Below are positions 1 through 7,961 of a stretch of 64,000 nucleotides of DNA, in pieces. The notes under the pieces were generated by a model that saw nothing but the letters and a program-made list of their open reading frames with translations, ran no database searches and had not been told where the DNA came from. Positions within the stretch are counted from its first letter, which is position 1. Each line of letters opens with the position of its first letter. The stretch covers positions 1-64,000 of the forward strand of contig CAZGGU010000002.1 in assembly GCA_964525395.1 (NCBI GenBank). Reading direction: 5' to 3'. This DNA is from 2-01-FULL-39-10-A sp964525395. GTDB taxonomy: Bacteria; Patescibacteriota; Microgenomatia; Levybacterales; UBA12049. Position numbers and translations under genes: made by a program.

Positions 1-1
1 T

Positions 2-100
2 ATTGAATATAAAAGAAAGACTAGTATTCTCATACCCTTACCATCTAAGAGCAAGCGTACAGTTACAGAAGATGACACCGTAGTGGCGGATCCTGATTAG
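2..100 (+). CDS. C-terminal fragment of an unknown protein (cut by window edge)
   Basis: An open frame enters from the left edge and stops at TAG (98-100). It encodes about 32 residues, basic and then acidic (…KSKRT, VTEDDTVVADPD), with no membrane segment. It cannot be assigned. The next open frame (-1 relative to this one) starts exactly where this one stops and has no normal start codon. The two may therefore be halves of one YggT-type gene split by a frameshift, or this may be the tail of a separate gene. Confidence 0.4.
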   Translation: MEYKRKTSILIPLPSKSKRTVTEDDTVVADPD

Positions 101-582
101 TAAAAACTACAAAGACTGTAGTAAATCCTGACATTCATACGCCCATCGTAGATGCCAAGGAAGAAGTAATAGACACTGAAAATACTTCTACTATTATACA
201 ATCCCGTGTCGCACATGAGCCACTAGTTAAAACAGAACTTTCCCAAGCCACTTATGAGAAAAAGAAAATTATTCTTCGCTCGAGTGAAATAATTTGGACT
301 ATAGCTGGAATAATTGTTCTCCTATTGGGATTTAGAGTGGCGTTAAAAGCCATAGGAGCTAATCCTGCTAGCGGATTCGTTTCATTTATTTATGATATAA
401 CTGAGCCCCTAGCTCTACCGTTTCAAGGAATTCTAAGACCAAATGTAGGCGAGAGCGGCTCATACTTCGAATGGTCTACAATCAACGCAGCTTTCGTATA
501 TTTAATAATCGCCTACATAATTATTTTAATAATAGGGCTTGTCCGTCCAGTGACCCCAGAAGAAGTAGAAAGCTCTGTCTAA
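97..582 (+). CDS. YggT-family membrane protein, start codon unclear
   Basis: The C-terminal ~100 residues match the second YggT-type protein at 1331-1684: a hydrophobic segment, then GANPAS(G)F, then LALPFQGIL, then a second hydrophobic segment. YggT proteins are small inner-membrane proteins with two helices and a conserved NPxxxF/PFQG(I) region; their role is unclear, with links to division and osmotic tolerance. The frame is open from 97, and about 60 hydrophilic residues precede the first helix. The only standard start is TTG at 325, which would cut into the first helix, so it is probably wrong. Either an unusual start, a damaged start or a frameshift from the upstream fragment is needed. 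Confidence 0.55.
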   Translation, partial: LVKTTKTVVNPDIHTPIVDAKEEVIDTENTSTIIQSRVAHEPLVKTELSQATYEKKKIILRSSEIIWTIAGIIVLLLGFRVALKAIGANPASGFVSFIYDITEPLALPFQGILRPNVGESGSYFEWSTINAAFVYLIIAYIIILIIGLVRPVTPEEVESSV

Positions 583-1160
583 ATACTTAAAAGCGAACAA
601 ACCTCTTCTATATAATCTTTTTTTATCGTGGGGTATCTAGGCAATTTATTAAGTTCTTTTCCATAGACTATTCTTTCCCGTTTTGTTTCCTTAGACTGCT
701 CATCAGTTATCTTTCTCCACTTTCTATATCTTTCCTTACTCATATGCATTGAGTATGTACAGTTTTTGCTTCCACAGCTGCAAACATGCTGACATGGATC
801 ACAATACCCTGTTCGAGGCGGCAATAAATATGGAATAGTTATCTCTTCTCCCTTTTTAATTTCTCTCAAAGCAAATGCCAGAGTATGGCCTTTATAAATA
901 TAGAGCCAAGAATTCGGCTCACATGAATTATTTAATAAATGAACACCATTGGTTTTTAGATCTGGTGCAACAACTGCATGGTCGCTGTAATACATTAAAT
1001 AAAAATTAGATTCATCTACAACCGCTTCTTCTGGGCGAAGAAAAGTTCCTATATAATCTCCTATTATTGTTTTTAGAGGAATATCTTTTTTGGCAAATAC
1101 ACCTTTTCCTTTATTCTTTACTTCTTTTACTTCCCAGAATGATTCATCAAGTAAAATCAT
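579..1160 (-). CDS. SET-domain protein (putative lysine methyltransferase)
   Basis: A 193-aa protein with the order of motifs seen in SET lysine methyltransferases: GKGVFAKKDI near residue 19 (SAM-binding strand region), HLLNNSCEPNS near residue 95 (the NHxCxPN pseudoknot motif, here NNSCEPN), GEEITIPY near residue 124 (the GEELTxxY motif), and a cysteine cluster CDPC…CSCGSKNC after it, resembling a post-SET zinc site. A basic tail follows. The family transfers methyl from SAM to lysine. The bacterial substrate is unknown. Its 3' end overlaps the upstream YggT gene by 4 nt on the opposite strand. Domain call is firm, activity is inference. Confidence 0.8.
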   Translation of the reverse strand: MILLDESFWEVKEVKNKGKGVFAKKDIPLKTIIGDYIGTFLRPEEAVVDESNFYLMYYSDHAVVAPDLKTNGVHLLNNSCEPNSWLYIYKGHTLAFALREIKKGEEITIPYLLPPRTGYCDPCQHVCSCGSKNCTYSMHMSKERYRKWRKITDEQSKETKRERIVYGKELNKLPRYPTIKKDYIEEVCSLLSI

Positions 1161-1248
1161 AGAAATACTTTAACATAAATTAATCCGCCTTAATATTTTC
1201 TTACATTCTCTTAACCTTAAAAATATAATTGCTCGTTAATATAAGCAT

Positions 1249-1329
1249 ATGAAATATTTTTTAGGTTGGTTACTAGGTATTCCAATTGGAATATTAATTT
1301 TGATCTGGATAGTTTCAAAAATATTTTAA
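1249..1329 (+). CDS. 26-aa single-helix membrane peptide
   Basis: A short frame of 26 codons, MKYFLGWLLGIPIGILILIW…, forms one almost uninterrupted hydrophobic helix ending in a basic residue. It stops one base before the ATG of the YggT-like gene at 1331, an operon-like spacing. No recognisable family. The tight coupling to a membrane protein gene supports its being real, but such a short hydrophobic frame could be chance in AT-rich DNA. Confidence 0.4.
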   Translation: MKYFLGWLLGIPIGILILIWIVSKIF

Positions 1330-1330
1330 T

Positions 1331-1684
1331 ATGAATCTCTCAAGGATTTTGATTTATTTCAACAATTTAGTTTTTGGGTTAATAGAATTAATAATAGCAC
1401 TTCGGTTAATTCTAAAATTATTTGGAGCTAATCCTAGCACTCCATTCGTGGCATGGGTTAATGGCGTAAGTGATTCCTTAATTTACCCCTTCCAAGGAAT
1501 TTTCCCTTCTCCAGTTCTAAGTGGCGGATTCGTTCTTGAAGTTTCAGCGATTATCGCCCTTTTAGTATATGCGATAGTCGGATACATAATTGGGGAAATA
1601 ATTGCTTTTATTAGTTTCCATTCTCCAACATATCGAGTAGTTACGACTCCTTCTGGAAAGAAGAAAGTAATTCGTGAAGAATAA
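1331..1684 (+). CDS. YggT-family membrane protein
   Basis: A 117-aa protein with two hydrophobic segments (roughly residues 8-30 and 72-97) separated by FGANPSTPFVAWV and SLIYPFQGIF, the signature region of YggT proteins. The C-terminal 20 residues are basic (SGKKKVIREE), placing the tail in the cytoplasm. It is a paralogue of the protein ending at 582, which carries the same GANP and PFQGI blocks. The two are separated only by the SET-domain gene on the other strand. Confidence 0.8.
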   Translation: MNLSRILIYFNNLVFGLIELIIALRLILKLFGANPSTPFVAWVNGVSDSLIYPFQGIFPSPVLSGGFVLEVSAIIALLVYAIVGYIIGEIIAFISFHSPTYRVVTTPSGKKKVIREE

Positions 1685-1703
1685 TAATTTTAATTAATTA
1701 TCG

Positions 1704-2171
1704 TTAGTAGATTTTTGCTATTAACTCAGTAAGCTTCCACAATGTAATTATAAACGCAGAAAGCAAGATAATTGTTCCCCAAAAAGTATAAACTCTAAAT
1801 TTCAAAAATGGTAAATATTTATATCTGCTTTTCGATAAATTTTGCGTAACCTTTAAATAACTATATTCATCTCCAAATAATTCATCTTCTAATTTTTTAG
1901 CTGAATTAATAATAATATGCACACTGTTATTAAACATGAAAACAATAAACTCCATACAAAAACAAGCGAGCAAAAGAATGAAGCATAAAAAGAATGTAAT
2001 ATTCTCTCCCAATTTATCCGAATTAACCAAAACTATTCCATAAGCAGAAGCGACCAAAGCCGAGCCCGCAGTTAACAACGATAAACAAACAGCTTCCCAG
2101 ACCCCAAGCGTTGTTCTAAATGTTTGCCACACATTTAATTTCATCTCCTTGGTTAAATTACTTTTTTTCAT
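1704..2171 (-). CDS. Membrane protein of unknown family, four hydrophobic segments
   Basis: A 155-aa protein beginning MKKSNLTKEMK with about four hydrophobic stretches (near residues 25-45, 55-80 and 125-150, the middle one possibly two helices). I do not recognise the family. The ATG at 2171 is chosen over a GTG two codons upstream because a consensus TATAAT lies 7 nt before it (on the minus strand, 2184-2179), the same spacing seen at many genes here. It is divergent from the gene at 2213. Confidence 0.6.
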   Translation of the reverse strand: MKKSNLTKEMKLNVWQTFRTTLGVWEAVCLSLLTAGSALVASAYGIVLVNSDKLGENITFFLCFILLLACFCMEFIVFMFNNSVHIIINSAKKLEDELFGDEYSYLKVTQNLSKSRYKYLPFLKFRVYTFWGTIILLSAFIITLWKLTELIAKIY

Positions 2172-2177
2172 GGCCAC

Positions 2178-2205
2178 GATTATAGCATATATTTTTGCTA
2201 TAATC
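2178..2205. promoter_or_regulatory. Symmetric divergent promoter pair
   Basis: Perfect 10-nt inverted arms, GATTATAGCA (2178-2187) and TGCTATAATC (2196-2205), each contain a TATAAT -10 hexamer, one per strand. The leftward box precedes the ATG at 2171 by 7 nt, the rightward box precedes the ATG at 2213 by 8 nt. Both transcripts should start at or next to the start codon. Confidence 0.6.
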
Positions 2206-2212
2206 TGATCAA

Positions 2213-2650
2213 ATGAAAAAGAAAACTATTGTAATATGCTCCAGTGCCTCTTTGTATGAAAAGATAATTCCTCTTGAAGAAGAATTAAAAAAACTTGGAT
2301 ATAAAGTTATTATTCCTATAACTGCCAGGCAAATGAAAAAAGCCAATAATTTTACTCTCAATAAATCTTGGTATAAAAACCCTAATGATTATGATCGAAA
2401 AAGAGATTTAATGAATAGGCACTTCAAAGAGATTAAAAAGGGAGACGCAGTACTCATCGCAAATTTTGATAAAGAAAAAAAGAAAAAATATATTGGTGGA
2501 AATGTACTAATGGAAATAACTATCGCATATTATCTTAAGAAAAAAGTAATTTTACTGTATGACATCGAACCTGAATCAGCAATTTGGGAAGAAGTTTATG
2601 GTGTAAATCCATTAATTTTAAATGGACAGCTAAATCGAATAAGCCTTTAG
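2213..2650 (+). CDS. Nucleoside 2-deoxyribosyltransferase-like Rossmann protein
   Basis: A 145-aa alpha/beta protein. It opens with a hydrophobic strand TIVICSSASL and has a later block YIGGNVLMEITIAYYLKK followed by KVILLY. That arrangement (strand-loop, then G-x-x-x-x-E-I-x-x-A with a following strand) is typical of the nucleoside 2-deoxyribosyltransferase/YtoQ-like fold, where the glutamate of the G…E block is the nucleophile. Whether it cleaves nucleosides cannot be told from sequence. A TATAAT box ends 8 nt before the ATG. Confidence 0.55.
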   Translation: MKKKTIVICSSASLYEKIIPLEEELKKLGYKVIIPITARQMKKANNFTLNKSWYKNPNDYDRKRDLMNRHFKEIKKGDAVLIANFDKEKKKKYIGGNVLMEITIAYYLKKKVILLYDIEPESAIWEEVYGVNPLILNGQLNRISL

Positions 2651-2674
2651 GTTAATTGATGATATAATTAATTT

Positions 2675-3028
2675 ATGAAGAACTATTCTTCTATTGACAG
2701 CTATATCTCTGATTTTCCAGAAGAGACGCAAACGAAACTTAAAAAAATAAGAGACTTAATTCACAAAACTGCGCCTGAAGCGGCAGAAAAAATCTCTTAT
2801 GGTATGCCTACTTTTTATTTAAATGGTAATCTGGTACATTTCGCTGCATTTAAAAACCATATAGGTTTTTTTCCAGCACCCAATGGCATAAATGAATTCG
2901 AAAAAGAAACGACTCGATATAGAACCGGCAAAGGAACACTTCAGTTTAAAAATACTGAAGAAATCCCTTATGATCTGATTAAAAGAATTGTGGAATTCCG
3001 CGTTTCTGAAAATACTAAGAAAGTTTAA
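2675..3028 (+). CDS. DUF1801 / YdhG-like protein
   Basis: A 117-aa protein matching the DUF1801 (YdhG/iron-chaperone-like) pattern along its length: IDSYISDFPEE at the start, KISYGMPTF(Y)LNG in the middle, then HFAAFKNHIGFFPAP and, near the end, IPYDLIKRIVEFRV. These proteins have a frataxin-like fold; a biochemical role is not established here. Length is normal for the family. TATAAT (2663-2668) ends 6 nt before the ATG. Confidence 0.85.
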   Translation: MKNYSSIDSYISDFPEETQTKLKKIRDLIHKTAPEAAEKISYGMPTFYLNGNLVHFAAFKNHIGFFPAPNGINEFEKETTRYRTGKGTLQFKNTEEIPYDLIKRIVEFRVSENTKKV

Positions 3029-3052
3029 GGTTTTGAGTTTACCTTCATTTTT
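3027..3052 (+). terminator. Weak intrinsic terminator candidate
   Basis: Just after the DUF1801 stop, AAGGT (3027-3031) can pair with ACCTT (3041-3045), followed by CATTTTTT. The stem is only 5 bp with a 9-nt loop, so this is a weak call. Confidence 0.25.
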
Positions 3053-3069
3053 TGATACAATTCATCTCC

Positions 3070-3291
3070 ATGAATAAATTTACGAGTATTGTAACTGCAG
3101 GGATTTTGGCTATCACTATTATTATATTACTAATTATGACGCTCCCAAGAATTGATAGATTCCTAGATATTCGCGCAGTTGAAGCGTGTTCAAATTCTTC
3201 ATCTTTCATAAAAGAAAATACTGATGAAAATTTTACAGCCAAGTACCCAATCGAGGATCTTTATAAGAATTGCATTTCTTCTTTGAAGTAA
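3070..3291 (+). CDS. Small membrane-anchored protein
   Basis: A 73-aa protein starting MNKFTSIVTAG with one N-terminal hydrophobic helix (about residues 5-25) and a short outer domain containing two cysteines (VEACSNSSS near residue 41 and YKNCISS near the C-terminus) that could form a disulfide. A TTG 18 nt upstream would extend the frame but adds no signal, so ATG 3070 is preferred. Family not recognised. Confidence 0.5.
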   Translation: MNKFTSIVTAGILAITIIILLIMTLPRIDRFLDIRAVEACSNSSSFIKENTDENFTAKYPIEDLYKNCISSLK

Positions 3292-3349
3292 TTTTTTTAC
3301 TTAAATTCTTTATCCGACAATTTCAAAGACTTTCTAATATAATTAGCTG

Positions 3350-4642
3350 ATGAAAACATTCTATAAAGTACTTATCGTTGCGCTTATTGCCTCTACTACT
3401 AACAATTTTGTTTGGTTTGCGCTCACATTTTTCGCTTATCTAGAAACTAAATCTGTTATCTCCACTGGACTTGTTGGTGGTATTTATTTAGTGGCAACTG
3501 CTGCGTCTTCTCTATGGTTCGGCTCGCTCGTTGATAGTCATAAAAAGAAACACATTATGCTTCTATCAAACTTCGTTACTTTGATTTTATTCTCTGCTGG
3601 ATATTTAATTTTTACTCTTAATCCTGAAAATATTTTCACATCAGTCGCTAGTCCAATACTTTGGCTTTTCGCACTTACTCTTATGGCTGGTGTGGTAGCG
3701 GGAAATATTTATGGAATTGCAATCCCTACTTTGGTCGGAAACTTAGTGCCAGAAGAAAAAAGAGATAACGCAAACGGATTATTTGGAACTGTTATGGGTG
3801 TGTCTTTTGCCCTTACTTCTGTAGGAAGTGGGATAACCTTAGCATTTGGCGGAATGAATACAGTTCTTTTAGTAGCGATGATTTTAACAGCATTGGCGAT
3901 CCTAATTCTTGCATTCATAAAAATTCCTGAAAAAATTACAACTCATCATAATCCGTCTCATAAAAAAATAGATGTAAGGGGAACGATCAAAATAATGCGC
4001 CAAACTCCTGGACTTATTCCTTTAATCATTTTTACTACTCTCAATAATCTCCTCGGTGGTGTCTTTATGGCTTTAATGGATGCATATGGGCTTTCATTAG
4101 TCAGTGTTCAGGTGTGGGGCGCACTTTGGGGCTTCTTAAGTTTAGGATTTATCGCAGGCGGACTGCTTATTGCTAAATTTGGACTAGGAAAAAATCCTGT
4201 AAAAACATTATTTTTAGCAAATATTATTATCTGGATTGCATGTATTTTCTTCACAATTCAACCTTCAATCATACTACTTACTATTGGTGCACTATTTTGG
4301 ATGTTACTTTTTCCTTTCATCGAAGCCTCTGAGCAAACTATTATTCAAAAAGTGGTTCCAAAAGAGAGACAAGGAAGAGTTTTTGGTCTTGCCCAAAGCG
4401 TAGAACAAGCCGGCTCTCCTATGACAGCATTTTTGATTGGGCCAATTGCTCAGCTAATCTTTATTCCTTTTATGACGACTGGTGCAGGAGTCTATTTAAT
4501 AGGCGATTGGTTCGGTGTTGGTCCCGGACGCGGAATTGCCTTAGTCTTCATAATTTCAGGCATAATTGGTCTGATCGTAACTCTAGTCGCCATGAAATCA
4601 AATGCCTATAAACAGCTGTCTAGGATTTTCATTAAAACTTAA
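3350..4642 (+). CDS. MFS transporter
   Basis: A 430-aa integral membrane protein with about 11-12 hydrophobic segments. The loop between helices 2 and 3 reads WFGSLVDSHKKKHIM, a version of the major facilitator motif A (GxxxDxxxRKxx), and a related block (KERQGRVFGLAQS) lies in the second half. The substrate cannot be predicted; the overall type resembles MFS_1 efflux-like carriers. TATAAT (3338-3343) ends 6 nt before the ATG. It appears monocistronic. Confidence 0.85.
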   Translation: MKTFYKVLIVALIASTTNNFVWFALTFFAYLETKSVISTGLVGGIYLVATAASSLWFGSLVDSHKKKHIMLLSNFVTLILFSAGYLIFTLNPENIFTSVASPILWLFALTLMAGVVAGNIYGIAIPTLVGNLVPEEKRDNANGLFGTVMGVSFALTSVGSGITLAFGGMNTVLLVAMILTALAILILAFIKIPEKITTHHNPSHKKIDVRGTIKIMRQTPGLIPLIIFTTLNNLLGGVFMALMDAYGLSLVSVQVWGALWGFLSLGFIAGGLLIAKFGLGKNPVKTLFLANIIIWIACIFFTIQPSIILLTIGALFWMLLFPFIEASEQTIIQKVVPKERQGRVFGLAQSVEQAGSPMTAFLIGPIAQLIFIPFMTTGAGVYLIGDWFGVGPGRGIALVFIISGIIGLIVTLVAMKSNAYKQLSRIFIKT

Positions 4643-4714
4643 TTTTAAGCAAATTTTAAGCTCCAATAATTAGCATCTACACATCTGAATAGAGATATTG
4701 TAGAATACAATGAT

Positions 4715-4954
4715 ATGAAATCTCGATACTTTGCAATTTTTTACACACTTTTAATATTTGTAATTGCGACCAAATCTGCGCATGCATATTTGGACCCAGG
4801 CACAGGAAGCTACGTACTTCAAATCGTGGCAGCTCTATTTCTCGCAGGAACTGTAGCTATTAAAGGTTTTGGTAGACAAATCAAAGATCTTTTCCAAAAC
4901 ATTTTCTCAAGAAAGGGCAAAGACTCTGAAAACCACTCCAGCAAAAACAAATAA
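4715..4954 (+). CDS. Small membrane protein with YLDPGTGSY motif
   Basis: A 79-aa protein. An N-terminal signal-like helix ends at SAHAYLDPGTGSYVLQ, followed by a second helix (VAALFLAGTVAI) and a charged tail. Short proteins with an A-Y-L-D-P-G-T-G-S-Y block are often found beside envelope glycan or methyltransferase genes; function unknown. It overlaps the next frame by up to 86 nt depending on that gene's start, which suggests translational coupling. Confidence 0.55.
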   Translation: MKSRYFAIFYTLLIFVIATKSAHAYLDPGTGSYVLQIVAALFLAGTVAIKGFGRQIKDLFQNIFSRKGKDSENHSSKNK

Positions 4955-6335
4955 GACTGAATCTCACCCATCCTCATTCCGCGACCCAAGCGGATTTATT
5001 TTCTTTAAAGATAACGAAGCATATCGACAAATTAATCAGTCATATAAATCTGACTATGAACTCTTAATGAGCTCTGGGCTCTACAAAGAGCTTGTGGAAA
5101 AAGAATATTTAATCCCTCACAAGGAAACCGCGATCAAACCGCAAAATAATGGATGGAAAATAATTAAGCCAAATCAACTTAAATTTATCTCTTATTTTTA
5201 TGAATGGCCATTTAGCATGATCAAAGATGCTGCGCTCTTAACTCTTGAGATCCAAAAAATAGCACTTAATTATGGGATGAGCCTTAAAGATGCAAGCGCT
5301 TTTAATATTCAATTTGTAAACGGTAACCCAATTTTAATTGACACTCTTTCATTCGAAAAATATGAAGAAGGAAAACCATGGGTCGCTTATAAACAATTCG
5401 TAGAACACTTCCTAACTCCACTTGCTCTCATGATGCATGATGATGTCAGACTTGGAAGACTAACATCAATTTTTCTTGATGGAATCCCAGTCGATGTAGC
5501 AGCATCTATGCTTCCATTTAAAACTAAACTCAAGCCCAAATTATTCTTCCATATTTTCGCACATGCTACTTCTCAAAAAAGATATTCCAATAAAAAAATG
5601 GATGCATCTCAAAAAAATAAAGTCTTCAGTAAGCGTGCATTAACTGGATTGGTTGATAGCTTGGAAGGGTCAATCAAGGGTATGAGATTTGATCCAAAGG
5701 GAACAGAATGGGAAGATTATTATGAGGACAACAACAACTACACATCCTCTTCCCATAAAAGCAAGGCAGAGCTTGTTGAAAAATATATAAAAGCTGTAAA
5801 ACCAAAAACTATTTGGGACATGGGCGCCAACACAGGACTTTTTAGTAATATTGCTGCCAAACAAGGTGCTGACGTAATTGCTTTTGATATTGATTATGGA
5901 GCGTTGGAAAAAGGCTATAAAAGCATTAAGAAAAATAATATTAAAAACATAACACCACTTTTTTGTGATTTTACTAATCCAATCGGAGGGCTTGGTTGGG
6001 AAAATAATGAAAGAATGTCGTTAATTGAAAGGGGACCTGCGGACTGCGTCCTTGCTCTTGCATTGGTTCATCATTTGGCTATTCCCCATAATCTTCCGTT
6101 TGAAAAAATTGCATCCGGTTTTTCCAAAATTAGTAAAAATTTAGTAGTAGAATTCATTGAAAAAGAAGATTCACAAGTGCAAATACTCCTTTCAAGCAGA
6201 AAAGATATATTTGATAAATATACAGAGAGCGATTTTGAAGAAGCCTTTAAAATTTATTTTAATATTAAACAAAAAACTAAAGTAAAAGATACTAAGAGGA
6301 CTCTCTATTTAATGGAAAGAAAAAATGTTAAATAA
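4869..6335 (+). CDS. SAM-dependent methyltransferase (two-domain)
   Basis: A 488-aa protein. The C-terminal part (about residues 310-488) is a class I methyltransferase: motif I is DMGANTGLFS, an acidic residue after strand 2 is seen in VIAFDID, and VLALALVHHLAI follows as motif IV-like. The N-terminal 300 residues begin SSFRDPSGFIFF and hold an uncharacterised domain common to this methyltransferase type. TTG 4869 is the only standard start before the conserved N-terminus, but it overlaps the upstream gene by 86 nt; a CTG near 4924 is an alternative. It overlaps the sulfatase-like gene by 11 nt, pointing to one envelope operon. Confidence 0.75.
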   Translation: MVDKSKIFSKTFSQERAKTLKTTPAKTNKTESHPSSFRDPSGFIFFKDNEAYRQINQSYKSDYELLMSSGLYKELVEKEYLIPHKETAIKPQNNGWKIIKPNQLKFISYFYEWPFSMIKDAALLTLEIQKIALNYGMSLKDASAFNIQFVNGNPILIDTLSFEKYEEGKPWVAYKQFVEHFLTPLALMMHDDVRLGRLTSIFLDGIPVDVAASMLPFKTKLKPKLFFHIFAHATSQKRYSNKKMDASQKNKVFSKRALTGLVDSLEGSIKGMRFDPKGTEWEDYYEDNNNYTSSSHKSKAELVEKYIKAVKPKTIWDMGANTGLFSNIAAKQGADVIAFDIDYGALEKGYKSIKKNNIKNITPLFCDFTNPIGGLGWENNERMSLIERGPADCVLALALVHHLAIPHNLPFEKIASGFSKISKNLVVEFIEKEDSQVQILLSSRKDIFDKYTESDFEEAFKIYFNIKQKTKVKDTKRTLYLMERKNVK

Positions 6336-7935
6336 ACTCAAAGAGTTTTTGAAAAAATATTATTTCTACGCTACTTCATATTTATTAGCTTTCTACAGCG
6401 TACTATTTTTATTTTTTGTTAATCAAAAGGAATACACCCTTCACTTTCTATCAATTCCCTTGATTGTTTCATTTATTTTTACGACAATTGTTTTAGTTGT
6501 AACTAAGTTAGTCTTCAAGAAAATAGAAATCTTCTCTCTACTTTCATCATTAATTGTTTTCATTTGCTTATCTTACGGAAGATTTTTGGAAATTGGAAAA
6601 GATTTAAATATTGAAATCGGAAAAAATAAAATTGATGAACAAATAATTATTGGGCTGATTGTTTTAACAATATTCTCTCTACTTACATTTCTAATTTTTA
6701 AATATAAAGATAAATTAACTCAAATCAATAAATATGTTTTCCTAATCGCTCTGGTTTTATTCTTATTTTCTCTGTTTAATGTAATCTCTTTTGAAATGAA
6801 AGCAAAAAGATTATTCAAACCAGCAGAAATATCTAAATTGCCTACTGATAAAAAAGTTAAACCAAACCCATCTGATCCAGATATCTACTATTTTATTTTT
6901 GATAGATACGGTGGTCCTAAATCTTTAAAAGAACAATACAATTTTGATAATTCAAAAATACTAGATTATCTTGAAGAGAAAGGTTTTTATGTCTCCAGAA
7001 ACTCAACCACTAATTACCCTAAAACATTTTTATCTCTTAGCTCCTCACTCAACATGGAATATCTTGATTTCTTGACCAAACAAACGAATGGAGGAGCTTC
7101 AGGAGATGAATCAATTACCACTCCACTTATTAGAAACAGCAAGGTTGCACAATTTTTAAGATCTCGGGGATATTCTTATTACACAATTGGCTCATGGTGG
7201 ACTCCTACCAAAAATAATCCATATGCTGATTTGAGTTTTTATCCAAAACCAAAAGCATATTTTGGAGCTGACGAATTTACTACTGGATTTTTTAACACTA
7301 CAATTATTGCCTCTGTTTTAAAAACTGTTCTTAAAGATCCAATTGATGTTTCTAAAGATCCACAAAACAACATTCATCGTCAGGCAGCATTATACGAATT
7401 CGAAAAAGTAAATGAGGTCTCCAAATTTCCTGGACCTAAATTTGTTTTCGCTCATATTCTCATGCCTCATGATCCATTTGTTTTTGATAAAAATTGCCAA
7501 CCAATATCTGAAGAAATAGTAGAGAAAAATAATCATCAAACTAACTATATTAATCAGGCTCAATGTCTAAATTCGAAAATAAAAATATTAACAGATAATA
7601 TTTTAAAGAATTCCAAAAATCCACCAATAATTATTTATCAGGCAGATGAAGGACCATTCCCGATGAATAAACCAATACCTGCTAAACAAGGGTGGGGAAG
7701 CGCGGAAACAATATCGCTTAAAGAAAAGTTTCCTATTTTTAATGCATATTATTTTCCTGAAAAAAATACAGATCAACTTTATCAAACCATAACTCCAGTT
7801 AATTCTTTCAGGGTTTTATTCAATACCTATTTTGATCAAAAACTTCCACTACTTCCTGATAAAAATTATGTTTTTAAAGATGAAGAAAATTATTACAAAT
7901 TTACTGAAGTGACAGACAAAGTAAATTCAAATTGA
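6325..7935 (+). CDS. Sulfatase / LTA-synthase-like membrane enzyme
   Basis: A 536-aa protein with five or so N-terminal membrane helices (to about residue 160), then an extracytoplasmic alkaline-phosphatase-superfamily domain starting DIYYFIFDRYGG. Conserved-type features include TNYPKTFLSLSSS (position of the nucleophile loop), HILMPHDPFVFD and YQADEGP (metal-ligand regions). Family members cut or transfer phosphate or sulfate groups on lipids and envelope polymers; the exact substrate is unknown. It overlaps the methyltransferase gene by 11 nt. Confidence 0.75.
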   Translation: MLNKLKEFLKKYYFYATSYLLAFYSVLFLFFVNQKEYTLHFLSIPLIVSFIFTTIVLVVTKLVFKKIEIFSLLSSLIVFICLSYGRFLEIGKDLNIEIGKNKIDEQIIIGLIVLTIFSLLTFLIFKYKDKLTQINKYVFLIALVLFLFSLFNVISFEMKAKRLFKPAEISKLPTDKKVKPNPSDPDIYYFIFDRYGGPKSLKEQYNFDNSKILDYLEEKGFYVSRNSTTNYPKTFLSLSSSLNMEYLDFLTKQTNGGASGDESITTPLIRNSKVAQFLRSRGYSYYTIGSWWTPTKNNPYADLSFYPKPKAYFGADEFTTGFFNTTIIASVLKTVLKDPIDVSKDPQNNIHRQAALYEFEKVNEVSKFPGPKFVFAHILMPHDPFVFDKNCQPISEEIVEKNNHQTNYINQAQCLNSKIKILTDNILKNSKNPPIIIYQADEGPFPMNKPIPAKQGWGSAETISLKEKFPIFNAYYFPEKNTDQLYQTITPVNSFRVLFNTYFDQKLPLLPDKNYVFKDEENYYKFTEVTDKVNSN

Positions 7936-7947
7936 GTGCTCTTCTGG

Positions 7948-7953
7948 TATAAT
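7948..7953 (+). promoter_or_regulatory. Extended -10 promoter of mltG
   Basis: TATAAT preceded by TGG (TGn extended -10) ends 8 nt before the mltG ATG, so the transcript should be leaderless or carry only a base or two before AUG. Confidence 0.6.
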
Positions 7954-7961
7954 GAAGCCCC

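Noticed and set aside
325..582. TTG 325 as start of the first YggT-like gene
   Set aside because: It would remove part of the first helix that the paralogue at 1331 keeps.
3045..3242. 65-aa minus-strand frame over the small protein at 3070
   Set aside because: The plus-strand frame has a clean membrane anchor and cysteine pattern; this one does not.
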